A stretch of 64,000 bases of DNA from Tubulanus polymorphus. Lineage: Eukaryota; Nemertea; Palaeonemertea; Tubulaniformes; Tubulanidae. Under the pieces are notes generated by a model. It did not search any database and was not told the DNA's origin. It saw only the letters and a program-made list of their open reading frames with translations. Of the stretch, positions 56,174 to 64,000 are shown one piece after another (within the stretch, counting starts at the first letter, position 1; every line of letters starts with the position of its first letter). A program made the position numbers and the translations under genes. The stretch covers positions 11,203,001 to 11,267,000 of the forward strand of contig NC_134028.1 of assembly GCF_964204645.1 (NCBI RefSeq), written 5' to 3'.

Positions 56174-57177
56174 TCGCGTCAACACGGATATAGTGTTCTA
56201 CCAATCGTAGCTAGATGTATCAATTACAATTACAACAAATATACATGTCACCAATTGTGCTGAAATGTAATTAAGAATTCAATAATGTCTTAATTTTGAA
56301 AGTAATGCTTGCTTTCTGGGCTTATTTTCTCAAAGATCTGCATGAGCTGAAAGTATACGCTAGTAATTCATTTGGGGGTTTATGTTTGATGCTCTATCCA
56401 ACCACTCCAGTTTCAAACTGCACATGACTGAATACCCCTTTAAAGCAGATGAATAACAGCCACAGCCATTCCCTTCATTTTCAATAACATGGGGCGGCTG
56501 CTTCAGCATACACCTGATCGTGGTTAAATCAGTATCCAGACTGACAGTCAACAATACGAACGAGGCTGTGCAGAAAACCTGTTATCGCTGCTTTGCAACT
56601 ATAATATTTGTTTATTACAATACTTTAATTTCAAAATAAGGATAGGAAAAAGAGTAAACAATGAGTGTGTTTGGCTTGTGTCTTTTAATTTTTCCCGTAA
56701 ATATTTCTTTTTCTGGCCACCGTCTGCCTTGACATGACTTTTTCAAGTTCATGCAACTGCCACCAGGGGACCATATTTTCGGTATGCTCAAAGCTATTTT
56801 GAATAGACTTGGTACAACAGTACTGTTTACGTGGTACCCCTTATGGACCCACATATCTAGCACAATGTTGACCCAGCGCTTCTTGGAAATGGTCATACAT
56901 TATGAACTGATAAGAATTATTCCAATCCTATGAAATCTTTGTACGCTTTCCAGTGCGACATATGAACCAGTTAGGCAGAAACCTGTTATCGCTGCTATGC
57001 AGCTGTATTTAGGGATTATAATCGGAATGTGACTGCCTTGTTGGCAAAATCATTTTGACAGCTCAGCTACCACTAGCGCCATCGATTGAACATAAATTGA
57101 AGGTTTTGCAGGCCTTTAGAGCCAATATATCATATTTTGGCGATGCTTATTTGATGACTTTAAATAATGAATAATGA
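56174..57177. other. Non-coding spacer
   Basis: No recognisable gene; the short frames on both strands have no family features. aaacctgttatcgctgc(t) occurs at 56575 and again at 56980, a small local duplication. Confidence 0.4.
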
Positions 57178-58400
57178 AACTAGGGGTCCAGGGACACCAT
57201 GCCCACTTGGGAAGTGGTTCAACGCCCCCTGGTGACCATATACAAAAACCAATGACCTTGAAACTCACCACAATCATAGAACATGTCAGCAGCTACGATT
57301 TTGTAATTGATTGTGATAACAAAGTATGCCTCGTTACCAATTTAATACGGAAATACTAAGTTATTCTACTATTCAATGCCTCCTGGTGACCATATTCAAA
57401 ACCCAATGACCTCAAAACTCACCACAATCATAGAACATGTCATGACCTACAACTTTGCAATTGATCATGGTAACAAAATATGCCTAGGTACCAATATAAT
57501 AAGGAAACACTAAGTTATTCTACTATTCAACGCCCCCTGGTGACAATATAGAAAAACTAATGTCCTTAAAACTCGCAACAATCATAGATGATGTCATGAG
57601 CTACAACTTTCCAATTGATTGTGGTTACAAAATATGCATAGGTACGAATATAATAAAGAAATGCGAAGATATTGTATTATTCAACGCCCCTGGTGGCCAT
57701 ATACGAAATCCAATTACCTTGAAACTCACCACAATCATAGAACACATTATGAGCTACAACTTTCTAATTGATTGTGGTATCAAAATATGCTTAGGTATCA
57801 AGATAATGTGGAAAAACTTTTTCCCACTTACAAATGAGTACTGGTGACACCAAGATGGCCGCCAATTGCGTCATAATTGGCTGATGAAAAATACCTGTCT
57901 CAGGTATAAAACATCCCTTTTCAAAGAATACCCATCACAAATTGCAATACCAGTAGGAAGCTACAGGACTCAGAATTCGGGCCAAAATTAACATTTTTGG
58001 GCACTAAAAAGGTCATAGGACGGCCATCTTGAATCCGATCGACCTAACTTTTGTTATGCTGATGGGCTCTGAGGGGATTCACATATATCCGAAAGATCAA
58101 GGTAATTGATCAAAGCGTCTTCAAAATTTCCCTCAAAAAGTTCAAAAATGTGTAAAAGTGCTGATTTTGGCGATCAACAATGGCTGCCAGTCGGCCATCT
58201 TGATTCTGTGTAACCCAAATATCAAGACGTTACCTTGAAGCGTCGTCAAAACTTCCCAAAATAACTGGATTCCGTCTACGGACGGACGCTACGGACGGAC
58301 GGACGCACCGACGGACGAACGGACGCTACGAACGGACGCTACGACGGACGAAAAGTGAACGCAATAGCCCGCTGGGACTTAAGTCCCAAGTGGGCTAAAA
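57178..58400 (+). repeat. Composite dispersed repeat, copy B
   Basis: Same structure and direction as 53252-54527: identical start aactaggggtccagggacac, about four ~153-base units (gcccc/tcctggtg at about 57225, 57377, 57532, 57685), caccaagatggccgccaa, a longer ggacgctacg microsatellite (58278-58345) and the terminal hairpin agcccgctgggacttaagtc ... gtgggct then aaaa. Confidence 0.72.
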
Positions 58401-60485
58401 ACCCTCATGAACTTGACATTTGAGGTGACGGTAAACTGATACCTTAATTCCAAGGCCAAAGAAATAACAAGGTGCCCATGGGCACTGTTAGATTCAGCGC
58501 AGAAGTTAGTGAATTGAAGGAGTTAATCATATCCACCATACTAGATAGACCATACATTGGTTAAGTAAGGTGCTCTATCAGTTTTATACTTGATATAAAA
58601 GGAGATGCATGTTATAAAAGTATTATGTAATTAGATTTTGAATGACAAACAGTTGTTTATAAAAGGAAGAGAAGGTAAATACGTAACACATTTAGGCCTA
58701 ATCAGGGATCATAATCGGCAGTCAAAAAAATATCGGAAATAAAGTTACAAATTTTGAGGATTGAATTGTGTTCTCATAACACTGCAGTCAGTAGAACTCA
58801 GATATAGACAGTGTATCGATTTTCCATGGATCACGTTGTTTTAGAATACTATGTTGTACTATTTATAGCCGCAGTAGGCTATTGTGCGATATACCGGAGA
58901 TCGACAAAACAATACTCCAAGACGCTTTTACGGCCTGATTGAATTGTCGATGTCCATGACAAGACCGACCCACAACCTACCCCTTCACCCAATTATCTCA
59001 ACGGATCAACACAGATCTCAGAACCTGACCAGACAAAGAAGAAAAATATCGGATTTCCGATAAAAATCGGAAGATTATAATCCCTGCTAATAGATTTTGA
59101 AATGAAATGAAATACATATATAATCATTATAAATTATATAAGCCTGCTAACAAATTATAAGGTTTCGTTAAATCAAAAGCATCTCAGATGTCATATTTAT
59201 ATTTTTGTTGCTGAAGTAGAAATCATATCTAGCTGTATCGGGAGATGAGAAAGTATTCTAAGTTCCATACAAACTCAGTAAGATTTTCAGGATTCAAAGC
59301 AAAGACCTAAGGCTAAAAAATGATACCTTGTCTCTCCACTCATTGCTGAGCTGAAAGTTGACACAGCTGGCCACCTATCTACCCTTACTTTTTTAAACCA
59401 TGATCAATGATATTTTACTGTAACAGACCCGGCAGTTTTAGAAATGAACCGATCAACATTTTACAACTACAAAGAATCTTTCTGTGTCGGGTTAGTAACA
59501 AGTTCGACATTCCAATCTCTATCTATTCTCAAACTATAGATCAGTTTCGACATTAGCAATATGTACGTGTGAGCGATATTGATTCACCGGACAGAAGCGA
59601 CAGTCCCCGTAGTGTCATTAAAACAGCATTACCCAACTTCGCTTATCTGAGTTAGTCGTCTAGGCCTATAGTCGAACTATAAACTTTGATACTACTAATT
59701 CTCTTAAGGAAAATCGTTTTATATGAAACTATTGATTCGTGGTTGGAAACTACTGACATATAAATTATTCATAGACACTAATGACTAGTCTCTTGTGGTG
59801 AGTTTACCGCATACCCGCACAGGGTTGGAACTTTTCACAGGATAACAAACAACAAGTAAAGTACTTGTGACCTAAACATGATTTCTTTTTCAATTTGTGT
59901 GTCATTACGGGCTTTTTTCTATCTGATTATCAGTTCTATATGATACTGCGTTATGGCACTACATCCATGGGAGTAGAGCTACTACGGGTGTTGTTAGGTG
60001 AACGACAGGATTTTTACTAGATACATTGTCTATATGGTCACTGACCACAAAAATATACAAGTGCCCCAAGGGGCACTATGGCCGGCCTGTCAGCTTTTCA
60101 TAAAATGGCATGTGATGCATTCTGTGGGTTTTATTTGTCAAAATACACCTCAGTCCCGGCTCACAGTCAATACCTATAATTTACACAATACAATCATGTT
60201 TCATATGTAGCACAGACAGCGACTGGAACTGGCAGGAACAAATACCTCAGATAAATCTTTTCCCTTCGTCTGATTGATTTGAATGTGGAATAGCATTGAA
60301 TTTCTGAAATTGCTCGATAAAACAAAATTGAATTGGATATGGTGTTTTATATGTTCAGTTAAGTAAAATTGAATTGGATTTGATATTTTTTTGCAGAATA
60401 AAGTTTGATTGAATTTACAGTTTGAACACATGGCTAGTTAGCATATCAAGGTCAGCCATCTGATTTGAGAAAAATTCTACTTCAT
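58401..60485. other. Non-coding DNA, nothing recognised
   Basis: A+T-rich, with no domain-bearing frame and no clear terminal repeats. Confidence 0.4.
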
Positions 60486-60826
60486 TCATCCTCCCCGGCA
60501 GGGATTCGAACCTGATGGCATCGAGATTGCCATGGTACGAAACCCTGCCACACTAGACCCAGTGCGCGGCTACACGCGCAGCTTAGATGATGTCATTATT
60601 AGCCAATCATATATCCCATTTTATTTCAGCCCGGGTTTTCCCATTTATAGTTCTTCCTTGAAATATTACCTCAACGATTATACAACAAGCAATCTGATTG
60701 GTGCCGTAAGTTTTCTTGCGGCAAAACTGCGCATGTACCTGCGCACCCGGTCTAGTGTGGCAGGGGTTCGTGCCCTGGCTGAGTGAGCGATGCCATCAGG
60801 TTCGAATCCCTGCCGAGGGAGGATGT
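60486..60826. mobile_element. Foldback element with tRNA-like ends
   Basis: 60486-60585 and 60735-60826 are imperfect inverted repeats of ~95 bases. Each carries the B-box-like ggttcgaatccctgcc pointing outward, and the right copy also has an A-box-like tggctgagtg 20 bases before it. Shared words include ctgccacactagacc and catcaggttcgaa. It could be two SINEs in opposite orientation or one foldback element. Confidence 0.5.
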
Positions 60827-60839
60827 ACTTCATAGGATT

Positions 60840-61330
60840 TGGAGAATAGGTAATGCTTTAATGAATGATTTGCATGAATATATGCTCAGTTGCACAGTCA
60901 AAGAGCCTTTGCTGGAAACCATGAAATTTATATTCGCTCCATTCGTATGGTAATAGGCTCAGCATGTGTTTAGAGTTATCAAATAACAAGATTATTGGTT
61001 AAAATATCAGTTAATATTTTACTCAAAAAACCTTTTTTTATCTCCAAATGAGGACTGGAGACACTAAGCTGGTGGCCAATTGACTGATCAAAAACTTGTC
61101 TAACATGTTAAACAGAAATTTCACTGAAATATAGCAAACATTAGGAAGCTACTTGGAATTCAAGCAAAAATTACATTTTTGGGCACAAATAAGGTCACAG
61201 GACAGCCTTCCTGTGTCCGATCAACCTAATTTTCCAAAGACTGATGGCATATTCAAGATCAAGATAATTGATTGAAGTTTCTTCCAAGTTGCCTTGAAAA
61301 CTTCAACAAAGGGCCTAGGGTCTGATAGGA
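60840..61330 (+). repeat. Diverged third copy of the composite repeat
   Basis: 60860-60970 is related to 55375-55485, and 61040-61310 (ggagacactaagctggtggccaa, acatttttgggcac, ggtcacaggacagcc) to 53935-54260. The tandem units are missing. Confidence 0.5.
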
Positions 61331-64000
61331 TCAACTGAGTAAATTTTACTTTTGAGCAAAACAATTGATTTGTTCATGGATTTGCTAATAATGTATAAAC
61401 AGCTAATAAAGATGAAATCATAGTGCACTGTGTAGTAAGCATGTTCAACTTTGATGATAAACATGGTAATGGGTTAGCCCTATGACTAACCCGCACATGG
61501 CAGAACAATCAATACTATTTTCATTTTAATAAGGACGTCACTAGGCATCATCAAGAAACAAGGTCAAGTATTGATTAGAAGAATGGGGAAAATTCACTGA
61601 AATTTTGCACTCTTTCTCTCGGTACTTCCAAACGGCTTAGACCTGATGGACGAAACTTGCCATATCAATTGCAACATCTATTTCACTCCTGCTGACAAAA
61701 TGTCAGCTGTGTTTATTCATTGGTTACTATTTGTGCCACCAAGAACAAACGGAAAGTTACTCTCAGGACCATTCTATAAGGATTAACAGTTGATCCTAAA
61801 ACTGTGTATAACACTGTGGATATTTATTCAATGTCGCCTAAATAAACATAGTATCTTTATGTTTAGTTTACGAGTTCAATTTGTGTTAGTGCCATTTTCA
61901 TATATGCTGAAAAATGAATTTCATTTTTCTGCCCAATGATTCAGCCTAGGCTACTTGTATTGTCAAACCTCATTATGTGATCCTGTTAAAGAGATGAAAC
62001 TAGCTAATTCTGATGTTTTCCATCATGTCCCAGCTAAGACATTTATATCAATCAAGATTTGGAAACAAAAACCCATTTAATACAACAATTTCGGCACTTT
62101 CGCCTACACAAGATTCGCACTGTAAGCAGCCTGCAGGATCGAACCCACTTGTCACTCAGCACTGATCGCGGAGCTACCGAGGCCGCAAGATTCAATTCCA
62201 AAAAACTACAGCAGCGGCCAATAACTATCGCAATATTGGAATTTACGACAAACAACGTGTAAACTAAATCACTTTTGTGGTGTTCAATGCATGGAAATGA
62301 TAATAGAAGTTATTTTCCCTGGCGTGCATTACAAAGCCAATCTATCTGCCGAGTGCGTAAGGGGCTGCTACCGCCTCGTGAGTGCGCAGGAGACGGGCAG
62401 GGCATCTTAAAGTGAAAACTTCTCTTAGAATATAGCCGAACCGATGGAATTTTACAATAAACTATCAGTCAACTGATGGATTGTTGATACAACATGGTTG
62501 TTCTCGATGTACTTAACAATGATATTTTCCTCTAATAAACAACTGAATAGAATAATCTATTTTCATTGGTGATATCGTATCATGCTGGGTGGTACTGTTT
62601 ACCGTTTGATGTTTCCTGCCATCGTGAAATGGTTTTAACTTAAGTAAAGGCGTTCCTGCGCGATCACATAACTTACCTATAGCGGTCTCAGTCATGAGAA
62701 GGCCAACCGTTCCACTGCTCTAGAAATACATATTCTGCCGCAGAGAAATTTATCCCAATTAATCTCATTGCTTCTGATAGGAGGAATAACAGTGATATTT
62801 AAACACAATGATATTTATATACCGGGGGAACATAAACTTATGTTTTTCTATTCAAAAGTGGCCATTCCCGATCCTTTACTGCCGATGTCAATGCGGACAT
62901 ATCACTACGCGATTGCTTAACCCCCCTCTCATCTGCCACATAACTAATGAGAAAAAAATACGATAGAATAACTGTTTTGACCATTAAATTATAAATCTTG
63001 TGAGGCTATCTTGTAGGGAATAATAGAAACATTATTTTGAGTCATTTTCAGCTGTTTCTAATGTTTTACATGAACGTAATTACAATTTGAAGTTACTATG
63101 AAAATAAGAAGTCAGCGCTTTTTTTCGACTACGACTTTCAATCCATTTTACTAGCATTGGCTTGAAGTCATAGACGTCAGCCAATGCTAATATCAAAATC
63201 ATGTTAAGTACATAAATAGCAAACTATATAATGTAAAATAAGACATTTCATCTAGACTCTTCACAACCCATTTAAGGAGAAATGGTAAGGGTGCTATAGG
63301 CCTACGTGTAAGAAGTGCCCTTTTTGGCAAAAAATCTATGGCTGCCAGTTGGCCATCTTAATTCTGAATGGTCAGGTTTATGAGGGCTGCAGATGTATCT
63401 AGCGTAGATGCATAGCATACAACAAATATCATGCCTTGAAGTGTCTCCAAAACTTCGCCAAAATAACTGAATTCCATCTACGCAGGAACGAATGAACAAA
63501 TGGTCAGACAAAAAGTGAATGCAATAGCCCACCCATCTTCACTTGTCAAGGGATTCGAACCCACTAAGCTAAAGTCATTCCCTGAACCCCTTGACCTAAC
63601 GACTCATTGGAGTCATTAGTAGCGACCAGAATCCGGGGAATCACAGCACTTGTAACAAACGAAATATTAGGCTTTCGTTCGAATTCCCGTTAAATGGACC
63701 AATCAGCGAATGTTCCGCCAAAAAAGGAAGTATTTTGCAAATCTATATATGACGTCATGCGCAACAGCGCCAGTAATGAAATCATGCGCCGTGAGGCCAG
63801 GGGGCTGGTGGAAGCGAGTTTGGGGAGCAACCAGACCCCTGGCAAGCGAGGATATAGCCCACCAGGACAAAGGACCCAAATGGGTAAACATAAATTAGCT
63901 TTTGAACAAATTTCAAATTAATTAGTTTTCTTTAATCTGGATTGAATTAATATTTCAAAATTTGTGTCATTATTCCCATCTGAATCACTATCACCATATA
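61331..64000. other. Non-coding DNA with SINE-like and repeat fragments
   Basis: 63330-63540 is a 3' fragment of the composite repeat (ctgccagttggccatctta; aacttcgccaaaataactg) without its hairpin. 63545-63625 contains the B-box-like gggttcgaatccct on the minus strand. The rest, including short frames near 63694-63921, shows no gene. Confidence 0.45.
62108..62196 (-). repeat. tRNA-like SINE head
   Basis: The minus strand reads ggcctcggtagctccgcg (A-box-like) followed about 30 bases later by gtgggttcgatcctgc (B-box). Spacing fits a tRNA-derived polymerase III promoter, but the acceptor stem does not pair well, so a SINE is more likely than a working tRNA gene. Confidence 0.45.

Noticed and set aside
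62108-62196. Functional tRNA gene
   Set aside because: A- and B-box-like words are present, but the acceptor and anticodon stems do not fold convincingly; annotated as SINE-like.
63694-63921. 75-codon plus-strand frame and two overlapping frames
   Set aside because: Mutually overlapping frames in a GC-richer patch, with no family resemblance.

Overview
This window is animal genomic DNA. Three things show it: spliced genes with GT-AG introns, one clearly recognisable host gene, and a dense load of metazoan transposon families (DIRS, ISL2EU/PIF, Polinton/Maverick, Penelope-like, Ty3/Gypsy, MITEs, tRNA-like SINEs). The composition is A+T-rich, and the mix of elements suggests a marine invertebrate. 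The sequence alone does not fix the phylum.

Host gene: four exons on the minus strand (55750-55816, 55494-55666, 42783-42898, 31110-31326) read in phase as one protein, a phosphoribosyl-pyrophosphate-synthetase-associated protein (PRPSAP type). Its introns exceed 11 kb and are filled with transposable elements. I did not find its 5' exons or its C-terminal exons.

1-3.05 kb: 3' part of a DIRS-type retrotransposon (reverse transcriptase, RNase H, tyrosine recombinase), ending in a perfect 84-bp inverted repeat. 4.1-22.26 kb: an ISL2EU-type DNA transposon carrying a spliced SAP/SWIM/YqaJ-nuclease/PHD gene and a convergent THAP-DDE transposase pseudogene. A complete 13.45-kb Polinton (8481-21931) is inserted in its right terminal inverted repeat, with a 6-bp target duplication (aacgtc/aatgtc).

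The Polinton has the standard set: PolB, packaging ATPase, integrase with chromodomain, penton-like and hexon-like capsid proteins, a pVI/pX-like basic protein, and an adenain-type protease. It also carries two genes that look like eukaryotic transcription machinery: a tandem-PC4-domain protein at the left end, just inside the TIR and behind a TATA box, and a two-repeat TATA-binding-protein homologue immediately before the integrase. This apparent self-supplied transcription module is the most interesting content of the window. The copy is decayed: PolB has lost polymerase motif A and has several frameshifts; the TBP, integrase, MCP and small-protein genes each carry one or two breaks. The protease, penton, pVI-like and PC4 genes are open.

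22.3-64 kb: host introns and flanks holding MITEs, SINE-like and LINE-tail fragments, a Penelope-like element (GIY-YIG and RT fragments), a young Ty3/Gypsy insertion (45261-51909) with almost identical LTRs but no gag and no RT YxDD block, two copies of a 1.2-kb repeat built around ~153-bp tandem units, and a perfect 92-bp-armed palindrome with a hammerhead-like core.
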